A DNA stretch of 42,183 nt, taken from NCBI GenBank assembly GCA_028287185.1, contig JAQBQD010000144.1:1-42183 (forward strand). Reading direction: 5' to 3'. The position numbers and the translations under genes were made by a program. The notes below the pieces were generated by a model. The model ran no database searches. It had not been told where the DNA came from and was given only the letters and a program-made list of their open reading frames with translations. Source of the DNA: Gemmatimonadota bacterium. GTDB lineage: Bacteria; Gemmatimonadota; Gemmatimonadetes; Longimicrobiales; Longimicrobiaceae. Of this stretch, positions 23,744 to 32,887 are shown piece by piece; the first letter of the stretch is position 1; each line of letters begins with the position of its first letter.

Positions 23744-23771
23744 CGCTTTTCCATCGACAGACCTGCCGGCG

Positions 23772-25724
23772 TCAGCCGCCGGCGCCGACCATCGTCGTCT
23801 CGCGGGTGCTGGAGACGGGCTTCGCGGCGGGCGCCGGCGCAGGGCCGGCGGTGGGAGCCATCACGCCGGCCTCGGGCACGGCGGGCAGGGCACCCTCCTC
23901 CAGCCAGGCGAAGCGGCCGGCCAGCACGTCCTGCGCAAGCTTGTAGGTGGCGTCGTCGGCGTTGTCCCACACGTCGTCGAACAGCTTGCCCACCCGCAGG
24001 CGGCTGCGCTGGCAGAACACGTCCGCCAGGCGCAGCGCGTCCGGGTGCTCCCCCCGCAGGGCGTGGGCGCGAACGATGGCGGCCGACATGGCGTACAGCT
24101 CGGCGCCGATGTCCACGAAGCGGCCCAGCACCGCCTGCTTGCGCTCCAGCTTGGCCTGGTAGCGCCCCATCGCCATGAACATGTTGCGCGCCAGCTTGCG
24201 CGACGAGCGCTCGATGAAGCGCAGGTGCGTGGCCAGCTCGCCGAACTCGCCGAAGCTGGGCAGCATCCCCTTGCCCACGAACTGCTTGGGCAGCCAGGTG
24301 GCGTAGAAGGCACCTGCCTTGGCGAAGGCGCCCGCCTTCTTGCCCGCGCTGGCCTTGGGGTCGATGAGGTCGCCCGCCACGGACAGGTGCGTGTCCACCG
24401 CCTCGCGGGCGATGAACAGGCGCATGATCTCGGACGAACCCTCGAAGATGCGGTTGATGCGGAAGTCGCGCATCATCCGCTCCACGGGGATGGGCTTCTC
24501 GCCCCGGGCGCGCAGCGAGTCGGACGTCTCGTAGCCGCGGCCGCCGCGGATCTGCAGGCAGTCGTCGATGATGCGCCAGCCGATCTCCGTCGTCCACAGC
24601 TTGGCGATGGCCGCCTCCAGGCGGATGTCGTTGCGTGCCTGGTCGGCGAGCGCGGACGACAGCTCGGCCATGGACTCGATGGCGAAGGTGTCGGCCGCCA
24701 TCCCGCCCAGCATCTGCGCCACCGCGTCGTGCTTGCCCACGGGCGCGCCCCACTGCACGCGCTCGGCGGCCCACTTCCGCGAGACCTCCACCGCGGCCTT
24801 GGCCCCGTACGCGGCGCTCATGGGGAGCGTCAGGCGGCCGGTGTTGAGCGTCACCAGGGCCAGCTTCAGGCCCTTGCCCTCGCCCCACAGGATGTTCTCG
24901 CGCGGCACCCGTACGTTGTCGAACCGGATGACGGCGTTCTGGATGGCCTTGAGCCCCATGAAGCGGCAGCGGTGCGCCACCGTCACCCCCGGGGTGTCCA
25001 CCTCCACGATGAACGCCGTGATCTGCGGGATCTCGCGCCCGTTCTTGAGCTTGGAGGGCGTGCGGGCCATCACCACCAGCAGCTCGGCCATGGTGCCGTT
25101 GGTGCACCACAGCTTCTCGCCGTTCAGGATGAACTCCGTGCCGTCCTCGCTGGGCGTGGCCGTCGTGCCCAGCGCGGCCGGGTCCGAGCCCACGCCCGCC
25201 TCGGTGAGCGCGAAGGCCGAGATGGCGCCCTTCGCCAGGCGGGGCAGGTACTTCTTCTTCTGCTCGGGGGTGCCGAACATCTTGAGCGGCTGCGGCACGC
25301 CGATGGACTGGTGGGCCGAGAGCAGCGCCGTGAGGTTGCCGTCGCGGCTGGTCACCATCCCCATCGTGCGCCCGTAGCCCACCTGCGACAGGCCGATGCC
25401 GCCGTACTCCTCGGGGATCTTGAGCCCGAAGGCGCCCAGCGCGCGCAACCCGTCCACCACCTCGGCCGGCAGCTCGCCCGTGCGGTCGATCGCGTCCGAG
25501 TCCACCTTCTGCTCGATGAAGGGGCGAAGCTTCGCGATGTACGCGTCGGTCTTCGCCTTGTCCTCGGCACTCTGCTGGGGGTACGGGTGGATCAGGTCCA
25601 GCCGGAAGTTGCCCAGGAACAGCTCCCGCACGAAGCTCGGCGCCGTCCACTCCGTCTCGCGTGCGGCCTCGGCGACTTCGCGGGACTCCTGCTCGCTGGG
25701 GCCGTTGTGCGTCTGGTCGCTCAT
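23772..25724 (-). CDS. Acyl-CoA dehydrogenase, long VLCAD/FadE-like form
   Basis: 650 aa. FAD-dependent first step of fatty acid beta-oxidation. An N-terminal helical part (EYGGIGLSQVGYG) is followed by the FAD/substrate block FALTEAGVGSDPAAL and LWCTNGTMAELLVVMA. The middle strand domain has FIVEVDTPGVTVAHRCRFMG and the C-terminal helical domain has GGMAADTFAIESM, LQIRGGRGYE and INRIFEGSSEIMRLF. About 180 further residues follow, as in VLCAD/ACAD9-type enzymes, and the tail ends in an Ala/Pro-rich linker. The start MSDQTHNG (25724) is taken for its AAGGA ribosome site. Substrate length is not readable; the extended form suggests long chains. Confidence 0.9.
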   Translation of the reverse strand: MSDQTHNGPSEQESREVAEAARETEWTAPSFVRELFLGNFRLDLIHPYPQQSAEDKAKTDAYIAKLRPFIEQKVDSDAIDRTGELPAEVVDGLRALGAFGLKIPEEYGGIGLSQVGYGRTMGMVTSRDGNLTALLSAHQSIGVPQPLKMFGTPEQKKKYLPRLAKGAISAFALTEAGVGSDPAALGTTATPSEDGTEFILNGEKLWCTNGTMAELLVVMARTPSKLKNGREIPQITAFIVEVDTPGVTVAHRCRFMGLKAIQNAVIRFDNVRVPRENILWGEGKGLKLALVTLNTGRLTLPMSAAYGAKAAVEVSRKWAAERVQWGAPVGKHDAVAQMLGGMAADTFAIESMAELSSALADQARNDIRLEAAIAKLWTTEIGWRIIDDCLQIRGGRGYETSDSLRARGEKPIPVERMMRDFRINRIFEGSSEIMRLFIAREAVDTHLSVAGDLIDPKASAGKKAGAFAKAGAFYATWLPKQFVGKGMLPSFGEFGELATHLRFIERSSRKLARNMFMAMGRYQAKLERKQAVLGRFVDIGAELYAMSAAIVRAHALRGEHPDALRLADVFCQRSRLRVGKLFDDVWDNADDATYKLAQDVLAGRFAWLEEGALPAVPEAGVMAPTAGPAPAPAAKPVSSTRETTMVGAGG

Positions 25725-26116
25725 GTGCTCTTCCTTGTAAGGGCGGGGGCTCGCAAAACGCAACAACCGGGCCCCATCCGGGCCTGCCTGTCAGGCGCTG
25801 CGAACGGAAGCTAAGGATGAGCCCCACTCACACAATAGCGGGGGATTCTCATGCGTTTGCGGCGCCTTCCCCTCGCCCGTGTCCGGAGGATGACGACGCG
25901 TCCACCCGCCGCGGTCGGTTCCACGTAGAGACAACGTGGTCGCAGCGCACACGCAGCGCACGTCGCCCGCGATCCGCCGTTGCCTCCTCTGGATGCCGAG
26001 CCATCCTCGGAAATGGGGAAACGCGGCAAGTATTGTCCACGATGCCGCGGTTGTGCGCTGGGCAGTATTGTTCTGATTACGCAGCTTGAAGGCCCCTTTG
26101 CTCAAGGAGTACCGAC
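25725..26116. other. Intergenic region upstream of the broken winged-helix gene
   Basis: About 390 bp, less GC-rich toward the right. Two GTATTGT words (26028-26040 and 26065-26075 regions) precede the small gene and might be binding sites. No gene is seen. Confidence 0.35.
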
Positions 26117-26365
26117 ATGGGACAGCCCGCCTCACCCGAAATGATCAAATGCCTTCGCTTTCTTTCCGAGGACGAAAACAGGATGAGGCCCATCGCGACG
26201 GTGGAGGGAATGTACTCCGACCTGATCAATGAAGCTCAACGTTCAGGATAGGTGGCCGCTTATCCAGACGGACCCAAATCCGTGTACCAGCTTACGCGTG
26301 CTGGAGCGCAGGCACTAACCGATGGGGAGCTTGGCTCGCGGAAGAACAACATGGCTAAACCCTGA
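26117..26365 (+). pseudogene. Small winged-helix-like gene interrupted by an in-frame TAG
   Basis: A good AAGGAG site precedes ATG 26117. The first part codes 44 residues (MGQPASPEMIKCLRFL...DLINEAQRSG) and stops at TAG 26249-26251. In the same frame, without a shift, it continues VAAYPDGPKSVYQLTRAG up to TGA 26363-26365. Together they read like an 82-residue winged-helix protein: recognition-helix-like part ending in RSG, then the wing, as in '...GLIxxYPDGPxxVYxLTxxG'. A Trp, Gln or similar codon at the stop would restore it (TGG to TAG is a single change). Either a pseudogene, a sequencing error, or a functional 44-residue product. No family name can be given. Confidence 0.5.
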
Positions 26366-26392
26366 TCCACCGCCGTCGAGTCATGGACGCGC

Positions 26393-26428
26393 GAAGGGCC
26401 CGGAACCGCACGCGGCTCCGGGCCCTTC
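26393..26428. terminator. Terminator hairpin after the TPR gene
   Basis: A perfect 12-bp stem, GAAGGGCCCGGA (26393-26404) with TCCGGGCCCTTC (26417-26428), between the converging small gene and the TPR gene. Confidence 0.6.
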
Positions 26429-26451
26429 CTCGGTCGACGATGCGCGGACCG

Positions 26452-27750
26452 TCAGCTCAGCGCGCCGGCGTTCAGCGAGCGCACCAGCTCGGCGGCGAAG
26501 CCCTGCGTCTCCTCCTCGCTCTCGGGCTGTGCCACGCGGGCCGCGCTGGTCTCCAGCGCGCGCTTGGAGCGCACGCTGTCGAGCACGGCTTCGGCTGCCA
26601 GAAGCACGCGGGCCTCTTCGCGCCGCTGGGCGATCTGGCGGGCGGCGCCGGCGGCCATCTCGGCCTTCTTCCACTCGCCGAGCGACGAGGCGCCGTGGGC
26701 CAGGTCCAGCAGCGCCTGGGCGGCACCGTCCTCGTTCTCCGGCTCGTGGGCCAGGCTCCACAACTCGTCCCACGCCGCCTCGAACGCCTTGCGGTCGCCC
26801 GCGCCGCCGGCCGCGCGGGCGATGTCGGCGCCGGCCTGCAGGCGCGCGCCCCGGCCGTGCAGGTGCGGCAGGATGGCCCGGAACACGGCCAGCGCGGCGT
26901 CGAAGCGGCCGTGCATCATCCAGTAGTAGGCCAGGTCGTGCGCCAGGCGCGGGAGCAGGGCGTGGCGCGGGCCGTAGGCGCGGTAGGCGTTGCGGGCGTA
27001 GTCGCGCGCCTCCTCGAGCTGGTCGGACTGCACGGCGATGCCGAACAGGTCGTGGTAGGCGGCCGCCTGGATGTCGCGCATGCCGTGGCGCCGCGCCGCG
27101 CGCAGGGCGCGCACGTGGAAGCGCCGCGCCGCGGGAAAGTTGCCCCGCTGCACGTACAGGTTGCCCAGGCCCAGGAACGCCTCGGCGTACGACTTCCAGT
27201 CCTTGCTCTGGCGGCCCAGGCCGATGGTGCGCCGGAACCACGTCTCGGCGCGGGCATAGTCGGCGCGGCGCCGGGCCAGCACGCCCACGCGGTAGCCGGC
27301 GGCGGCGTGCCGGGGCGCCGCGATGGCCGCCGCCTGCGAGAACGCCAGCGCCGTGGCCAGCAGCCCCTCGCGGTCGGCCCAGTCGCTCACCTGCCGGCAG
27401 GCGCCCAGGAGCGCCTCCTCCTCCGTGCCCACCGGGTTCGCCAGCATGGCCGCGATGGCCCGCAGGGGCGGCTCCAGCGTGGCGTCCACGTGCACCTGCG
27501 CGAGCAGGGCTTCGCGGCGCGCGGCGCTGCCGGTGTCGAACAGGTCCGCGCGCTCCTCGGGCTCGGGCACGCTGGCCCACAGCGTCACGTCGCGGATGGA
27601 CTGCCACAGCACCAGCGACAGCGGGCCGCTCACCTCGTCGAGGACCTCCGCGCCCTCCAGGGCCTCGGGGCCGTGCAGCAGGGCGGGGGGTACGTGCCAG
27701 CGCCAGCGGCGGCGCGGCTTGCGCTGGGGGACGGGCGTGGATCCGTTCAT
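26452..27750 (-). CDS. TPR-repeat protein of unknown function
   Basis: 432 aa, no signal peptide, an Arg-rich start (RKPRRRWRWH) and then almost all helix. At least five TPR-like units can be made out between residues 110 and 400, for example ALAFSQAAAIAAPRH, YARAETWFRRTIGLGRQ, FPAARRFHVRALRAARR and FDAALAVFRAILPHLHG. The arrangement recalls the helical sensor parts of large bacterial regulators, but there is no DNA-binding domain here. The ATG at 27750 has a GGAG about ten bases upstream; an in-frame GTG lies at 27780. Likely a protein-interaction scaffold; partner unknown. It is monocistronic. Confidence 0.75.
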   Translation of the reverse strand: MNGSTPVPQRKPRRRWRWHVPPALLHGPEALEGAEVLDEVSGPLSLVLWQSIRDVTLWASVPEPEERADLFDTGSAARREALLAQVHVDATLEPPLRAIAAMLANPVGTEEEALLGACRQVSDWADREGLLATALAFSQAAAIAAPRHAAAGYRVGVLARRRADYARAETWFRRTIGLGRQSKDWKSYAEAFLGLGNLYVQRGNFPAARRFHVRALRAARRHGMRDIQAAAYHDLFGIAVQSDQLEEARDYARNAYRAYGPRHALLPRLAHDLAYYWMMHGRFDAALAVFRAILPHLHGRGARLQAGADIARAAGGAGDRKAFEAAWDELWSLAHEPENEDGAAQALLDLAHGASSLGEWKKAEMAAGAARQIAQRREEARVLLAAEAVLDSVRSKRALETSAARVAQPESEEETQGFAAELVRSLNAGALS

Positions 27751-28107
27751 GGGACTCGGGCTCCGGGGGAGTTGTATCACCGAAGGAGGAGCATCGAACT
27801 CTGATACGTTACTAGCTCCGCCCCCTCCGCACTAGTGGAGGCCGCACCCACACGGCACGGTCGGCGCCAAAGGAGCGGCGCACGGACTTTCGATCTGTGG
27901 TTTCCCGGTAAGATGCAGTCTTTGAGGCCCCACGTCCAGAGCGTCCGCATGCGCGCCACGCATCCAGGCGTCCGTCGGCCGGCGTATGCCGCCAGGCACC
28001 CTGTTTTCCACCCTCACGCTCCCGCGGCGCGGGCGCCGGCGGAAGGACGTGGATGGCACCCGATGTGCACCCGCCGGGGCGAACCTGAATCCCAAGCGAG
28101 GCTCTGC
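27751..28107. other. Intergenic region between divergent TPR and epimerase genes
   Basis: About 357 bp. Holds a TAAGAT (27909-27914) that could serve as a plus-strand -10 with only a poor -35, and a 6-bp inverted repeat GTATCA/TGATAC around 27774-27807. Nothing else is recognisable. Confidence 0.35.
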
Positions 28108-29622
28108 ATGAAGGTACTGGTGACCGGGGGAACGGGCGTGGTGGGGCGCGCCGCGGTGGACCACCTGCTGCGCGCGGGGCACACCGTGCGCCTGCTTTCC
28201 CGCCACGCCCGCCACGACGCCCAGCGCTGGCCGGAAGGCGTGGAGGCGTGCGAGTGCGACCTGGGCGACCCCGCGCGCCTGGCCGGCGCCGCCGACGGGT
28301 GCGGCGCGGTGCTTCACGTGGCAGGCATCGTGGCCGAGAACCCGCCGGAGGCGACGTTCGAACGCGTGAACGTGAAGGGTACGCGCAGCCTGGTGCGCGA
28401 GGCGGCGCGGGCGGGGGTGGAGCGCTTCCTCTACGTCTCGTCGCTCGGCGCGGACCGCGGCACCTCGGGCTACCACCGCTCCAAGCGCGCGGCAGAGGAG
28501 GTCGTGCGCCACGAGTTTTCCGGCCGCTGGCTGGTGCTGCGCCCCGGCAACGTGTACGGCCCGGGCGACGAGGTGATCTCGCTGCTGCTGAAGATGGTGC
28601 GCACGCTGCCCGCCATCCCCGTCATCGGCGGCGGCTCGCAGCCGTTCCAGCCCATCTGGGCGGACGACCTGGGCAAGGCGCTGGCGGTGGCGGTGGACAT
28701 GGAGGGCGGCTGGAACCGCGACCTGGAGCTTGCGGGGCGCGAGACGACCTCGGTGGACGGCCTGCTGGACATGATGGAGCAGATCACCGGCCGCAGCCCC
28801 CTGCGCGTCCCGGTGCCCGAGTTCCTGGCACGCGCGGGGACGCAGGTGGCCGAGCGGCTGGGCGTCTCCATTCCCGTGACGAACGACCAGCTCGTGATGC
28901 TGGACGAGGAGAACGTGATCCCGCCCGGCCACGAGAACGCGCTGACCGACATCTTCAAGATCGATCCGCTCCCGTTGTTCGAGGGGCTGGTGAAGCTGTC
29001 CGACGCGGTGCCCGAGAAGGCCCTGTCCGACGGCGCGGGCGCGCTGCACCGCGAGCGCTTCTGGGCCGACATCCGCGGCAGCCGGCTCTCGCCGGAGGAG
29101 GTGCTGCTGCTGGTGCGCGACGAGTTCCACACCCTGCCCGACGGCCGGCTGATGGAGGTGGCGCCGGAGCCCGCGCCGCCCACGCGCCTGGAGGAGGGCG
29201 CCACCCTCACCATCGGCGTGCCCGGGCGTGGCCACGTGCAGGTGCGGGTGGAGGAGGTGACGCCGCGCGCCGTGACCTGCGCCACGCTGGAGGGCCACTT
29301 CTTCGCCGGCGTCGTGCGCTTCCTGGCGGAGGAGCCGGGCCCCGGTACCGTGCGCTTCGAGGTGCGCGCCTACGTGCGCGCCGCCGACCTGCCGCACCTG
29401 CTGGCCATGCGCACCGTGGGCAGGGCGCTCCAGGCCGCCACCTGGAGCTCCGTCGTGGAGGAGGTGGTGCGCCGCAGCGGCGGCCAGGCCCCCGACGGCG
29501 TGCAGACCCGCGACGAGCCCCTGGACGATGCCGACGCGGCGGAGGTGGAGCGCTGGGCCGAGAAGCTGGTGATGCAGCGCGAGCGCAACGAGGCGCCGGC
29601 GGCACCGGGCGCGGCGGAGTAA
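28108..29622 (+). CDS. NAD(P)-dependent epimerase/dehydratase-like SDR with C-terminal extra domain
   Basis: 504 aa. MKVLVTGGTGVVGRAAV is the Rossmann dinucleotide loop of atypical SDRs. HVAGIVAENPPEATFERVNVKGT and the YxxxK pair in SGYHRSK are next, followed by LRPGNVYGPGD; the order is that of NDUFA9-like or sugar-epimerase-like SDRs. After about residue 300 a second part follows. Its last 150 residues (LTIGVPGRGHVQVRVEEVTPR through GTVRFEVRAYVRA and TWSSVVEEVVRR) resemble a DUF1990/START-like fold, which I give with moderate confidence. This join suggests a single protein that binds and reduces a hydrophobic substrate. The earlier open frame upstream of 28108 is not coding. Exact substrate unknown. 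Confidence 0.8.
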   Translation: MKVLVTGGTGVVGRAAVDHLLRAGHTVRLLSRHARHDAQRWPEGVEACECDLGDPARLAGAADGCGAVLHVAGIVAENPPEATFERVNVKGTRSLVREAARAGVERFLYVSSLGADRGTSGYHRSKRAAEEVVRHEFSGRWLVLRPGNVYGPGDEVISLLLKMVRTLPAIPVIGGGSQPFQPIWADDLGKALAVAVDMEGGWNRDLELAGRETTSVDGLLDMMEQITGRSPLRVPVPEFLARAGTQVAERLGVSIPVTNDQLVMLDEENVIPPGHENALTDIFKIDPLPLFEGLVKLSDAVPEKALSDGAGALHRERFWADIRGSRLSPEEVLLLVRDEFHTLPDGRLMEVAPEPAPPTRLEEGATLTIGVPGRGHVQVRVEEVTPRAVTCATLEGHFFAGVVRFLAEEPGPGTVRFEVRAYVRAADLPHLLAMRTVGRALQAATWSSVVEEVVRRSGGQAPDGVQTRDEPLDDADAAEVERWAEKLVMQRERNEAPAAPGAAE

Positions 29623-29982
29623 AGCCCGCGCTGCATCGGGTCCCCCGTGCAAACCGCCTCGCCGGTCGTTGCGGCGCCAGAAGGTGGTCCGGGCACACGG
29701 TGATCCCGCGGGGCAAGAAGCTCATCGGCATTCCGGAGAGGGCCTTCTTCGGAGAGGCCCCGTCCGCCCCGCGGGGGCGAGAACCGCTTCGATCCTGCGT
29801 CTACGAAGGGCCCTCGCCGCCGCGTCGACCTACGATGGACTCAGCGCCGCCGCTGCGCCCCGGGTTGACGCGTGTAGAACGAGCGGCTGCCGACGAACCC
29901 GCCGGCAGCCGCTTCCGTATCTCCGGACCTCCGGAGCAACCGTGGCCCTCGACCGAGCCCCCCGCGCCGCGCCCGCTCGAAC
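29623..29982. other. Intergenic region between converging epimerase and namZ genes
   Basis: About 360 bp. Holds a weak hairpin for the epimerase gene (GGGCCT 29740-29745 with AGGCCC 29755-29760) and a strong hairpin for the namZ-like gene at 29882-29913. No gene seen. Confidence 0.45.
29882..29913 (-). terminator. Terminator hairpin after the NamZ gene
   Basis: A perfect 11-bp stem, AGCGGCTGCCG (29882-29892) with CGGCAGCCGCT (29903-29913), 69 bp past the stop at 29983. Confidence 0.6.
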
Positions 29983-31323
29983 CTACCGCGCCGCCGCGTG
30001 CGGGTAGATGCGGTACTTTGCGCGGACGGGCATCCAGGCGCGAAGCTCCTGCTGCCAGCGCCGGTCGATCTCGCGCGGGTCCGTGCCGCGGAGGAAGGCG
30101 TCGTACGCCCAGCGCGAGCCGAGCATCTGCGTGAACCCCGGCGGGTCGCCGATCTTGAAGCTGTCGGGGCTGGCGCGGCGGATCTCGGTCAGCAGCACCA
30201 GCGCGGCGTACGGCGGGCGGAAGGCGTCGCGGTCCGTGATCGTGATGCGGATGGCGCGCATGGACCGCCCGCCGTAGTCCGCGCCGGCGGCCGGGGTCAC
30301 GCGGACGGTGTCCAGCCGCACGCCGGCCAGCCGGTACGCGGCCACCCGGCGCAGCACGGCGGGCGCGTCCATCCAGGGGGCGCCGAGGTAGGTGAACGGC
30401 GCGTCCGTGCCGCGGCCCACGCTCAGGTTGGTGGCCTCGGCCAGCACGATGCCGGAGTACTTGAGCGCGGCGTCCGGAGTGCGGATGTTCGGCGAGGGGG
30501 GGATCCAGCGCAGGCCGGTGGCGTCGAACCAGCGGTCGCCGGTCCACCCGGCGGCGGGGACGACGTGCAGGTCGGCACCCACGTGGAACTCGCCGTTCAC
30601 GTAGCGCGCCACCTCGCCGGAGGTCATCCCGTGGCGGAGCGGGACGGGATAGAGGCCGGTGATGGCCTGGCCCACGTGCTGGTCGCGGATCTCGCGCTGC
30701 ATCAGGGGACCGTCGGCCAGGTCGGTGATGGGGTTCGGGCGGTCGAGGACCACGAAGGGGATGCGCTGCGCCGCCGCGGCCTCCATCGCCAGTGCCATGG
30801 TCCAGACGAAGGTGTAGGGCCGCGCGCCGATGTCCTGGATGTCGAAGACCAGCACGTCCACGCCCGCCAGCATCTCGGGCGTGGGCTTCTGCGTGCGCCC
30901 GTACAGCGAGAAGATGGGCAGCCCCGTCTTCGTGTCGCGCCCGTTGGCGACCGTCGCGCCGCCCTCGGCCGTGCCGCGGATGCCGTGCTCGGGGCCGTAG
31001 AGCGCCACCAGCCGCACGCCGGGCGTGGCGAAGAGCACGTCGGCGTCGCTGAGGCCGTCGGCGGTGACGGCGGTCTGGTTGGTGACCAGGCCCACGCGCC
31101 TGCCGCGCAACAGTGCAAGAGAGTCGCGCAGCAGCACGTCGATGCCGGGCAGCACGCGCGCGGGCGGGCCCGCCGCCTGCGGTCGGGGCACGGTGTCCAC
31201 CTCGCCGGCGCCCACCTGCTCGGCGCGCGGCGATCGGCAGGCGCCCGCGGCCAGCAGCCCGGCGGCCAGGAGGAGCGCGGCGGGCGCGCGGCGGCGGAGC
31301 CCTTCGTGGCGGTGCGTGGTCAT
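29983..31323 (-). CDS. namZ: DUF1343/NamZ-family exo-beta-N-acetylmuramidase lipoprotein
   Basis: 446 aa. Lipoprotein signal ends LLAAGACRS with Cys29. The DUF1343 fold begins near residue 58 with VLPGIDVLLRDSL, GRRVGLVTNQTAV, and the conserved block YGPEHGIRGTAEGG around Glu112-His113, which corresponds to the catalytic region reported for B. subtilis NamZ (GH171). FDIQDIGARPYTF, DRPNPI, LRHGMTSGEVA and SPNIRTPD follow, all typical. Family role: exo-lytic removal of MurNAc from peptidoglycan fragments, i.e. wall turnover. The lipid anchor puts it in the periplasm. The muropeptide recycling genes that often accompany it are not here. Confidence 0.88.
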   Translation of the reverse strand: MTTHRHEGLRRRAPAALLLAAGLLAAGACRSPRAEQVGAGEVDTVPRPQAAGPPARVLPGIDVLLRDSLALLRGRRVGLVTNQTAVTADGLSDADVLFATPGVRLVALYGPEHGIRGTAEGGATVANGRDTKTGLPIFSLYGRTQKPTPEMLAGVDVLVFDIQDIGARPYTFVWTMALAMEAAAAQRIPFVVLDRPNPITDLADGPLMQREIRDQHVGQAITGLYPVPLRHGMTSGEVARYVNGEFHVGADLHVVPAAGWTGDRWFDATGLRWIPPSPNIRTPDAALKYSGIVLAEATNLSVGRGTDAPFTYLGAPWMDAPAVLRRVAAYRLAGVRLDTVRVTPAAGADYGGRSMRAIRITITDRDAFRPPYAALVLLTEIRRASPDSFKIGDPPGFTQMLGSRWAYDAFLRGTDPREIDRRWQQELRAWMPVRAKYRIYPHAAAR

Positions 31324-31455
31324 CGTCCGTAAGTTGCGGAGGCTTTCGGGTCGGCCGGGGCGGGGCCGCGGGCCCGGCGTCGAGAGGCCCGGCGCCTGCG
31401 AAAGCCGGGCCACCGAAGAGGCGGAGGAACGGACGACACGCGACAGGGAGGCGGG

Positions 31456-32706
31456 GTGAGCACAGTCTTTCGACCGGGGCGTGCCGACGAGGTCGCGGCC
31501 CTCGTGGAGCTGGAGATGCACAGCTTTCCCAATCCGGGGCGCGACGCCGCCTGGTGGGAGGATTTCGTGCTGCGGGGGCCGCACGGCGGCGTGGAGTCGC
31601 TGTGGGTGGGCGAGGAGGAGGGGCGGCCGGTGGCCGTCTGCCAACTCTATCCCAAGCTGCAGTGGATCGGCGGGGCGGCGCTGCCGGTGATGGGGCTGGG
31701 CGCCGTCGCCATCAGCCCCACCCGGCGCCGGCGCGGGCTGGCGGGGCGGATGATCCAGGAGGGCTTCCGCCACGCGCTGGAGCGGGGCGACGTGGCCAGC
31801 TCGCTCTACCCCTTCCGGGTGGCCTTCTACTCCGGGCTGGGCTACGGGTTGGGCGGCACCGCGCACCAGTACCACGTGCCGCCGGACCAGTTTCCCGACG
31901 ATCGCGAGGCCCGCGACCGCCTGCGCCTGGTCTCCACCGCGCAGGACGAGGCCGCCATGCGCGCCGTCTACGCCCGGGGCGCACGGCACGAGACGGGGCA
32001 GTTCGAGCGCGACGAGCGGAGCTGGCGCAGCGCCTGGCCCGGCACCCCGGACCACGCGGGCATGCTCTGCATGGGCGACGACGGGCAGCCGGAAGGCTAC
32101 GTGATCGTGCGCTACCGCGCCGACCTGCCGCTCACCCAGCGCTACCTGGAGGTGGAGGAGCGCATGTGGCTCACCCCCCGGGCGCAGCGGGCCATCTACG
32201 CCTTCCTGTCGTCCGTGGCCGACCAGTGGCGCGAGGTTCTGTACCGCGCCCACCCCGACGAGCTGTTCGTGGAGCAGCTTTCCGAGCCGCGCCTGCCCCT
32301 GCTGGCCGAACCCGGCTGGCGGCTGTGGTTCCCCTCGGCCGTGGTGCTGCGCGGCCCCATGTTCCGGCTGCTTTCCGTGCCCGCGGCCCTGGAGATGCGT
32401 AGCGCCATCCCGGGCGGGGCGATCACGGTGATGCTTGAGGTGCAGGATGCCCAGATCCCCGAGAACGACGGCCCCTGGCGGCTGCGGATCGAGGACGGCC
32501 GGATGCACGTGGAGCGCGGCACGGCGGGCGCCTACGACGCACGCTTCTCCACCAACGTGGAGACGCTGTCCCGCATCTACCTGGGTGCCATCACGCCGGG
32601 GCAGGCGGTGGGGGCGGAGCGCGCCACCATCGACCGGCTGGACGCGCTGCCTGCGCTGAACACCGCCTTCCGCGTGCCGCGGCCCTGGACGTTCGAGCGG
32701 TTCTGA
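31456..32706 (+). CDS. Eis-like GNAT N-acetyltransferase
   Basis: 416 aa, GTG start with GGAGG seven bases before. The N-terminal GNAT domain contains the acetyl-CoA loop VAISPTRRRRGLAGRMIQEG (about 87-106). A second GNAT-like domain and an SCP2-type C-terminal domain follow (ARFSTNVETLSRIYLGAITPG). The protein ends in ...TFERF; in Eis the C-terminal Phe carboxylate helps catalysis, and the end here matches. Known family activity: regioselective acetylation of aminoglycosides and other amines in Mycobacterium Eis. In this context the natural substrate is unknown. It stands alone, divergent from namZ. Confidence 0.85.
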   Translation: MSTVFRPGRADEVAALVELEMHSFPNPGRDAAWWEDFVLRGPHGGVESLWVGEEEGRPVAVCQLYPKLQWIGGAALPVMGLGAVAISPTRRRRGLAGRMIQEGFRHALERGDVASSLYPFRVAFYSGLGYGLGGTAHQYHVPPDQFPDDREARDRLRLVSTAQDEAAMRAVYARGARHETGQFERDERSWRSAWPGTPDHAGMLCMGDDGQPEGYVIVRYRADLPLTQRYLEVEERMWLTPRAQRAIYAFLSSVADQWREVLYRAHPDELFVEQLSEPRLPLLAEPGWRLWFPSAVVLRGPMFRLLSVPAALEMRSAIPGGAITVMLEVQDAQIPENDGPWRLRIEDGRMHVERGTAGAYDARFSTNVETLSRIYLGAITPGQAVGAERATIDRLDALPALNTAFRVPRPWTFERF

Positions 32707-32887
32707 TCGCCGCGTCGGAGTCCTGATCCCGCAGCGGAAGCCAGGCTCAGGACCTCGTCCGTGGATTCCGCGGAGGGACGGCCGTCCTCCGTTGGTCGAG
32801 GCCATGGACGGATCGCGTACGAGACGGCTCACACTCCCCGCCCCGCCGCCGCACCCGGCCGCGGGCCCACCCGGAGCGAGGACGCGC

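Larger units (their letters stand above)
23221..23771. other. Intergenic region with gene debris
   Basis: About 550 bp holding the possible peptide promoter (23315-23343), the FrnE/DsbA stub (23562-23612) and a terminator hairpin (23713-23743). Nothing else is recognisable; the long open frames passing through are shadows of the acyl-CoA dehydrogenase gene. Confidence 0.45.
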
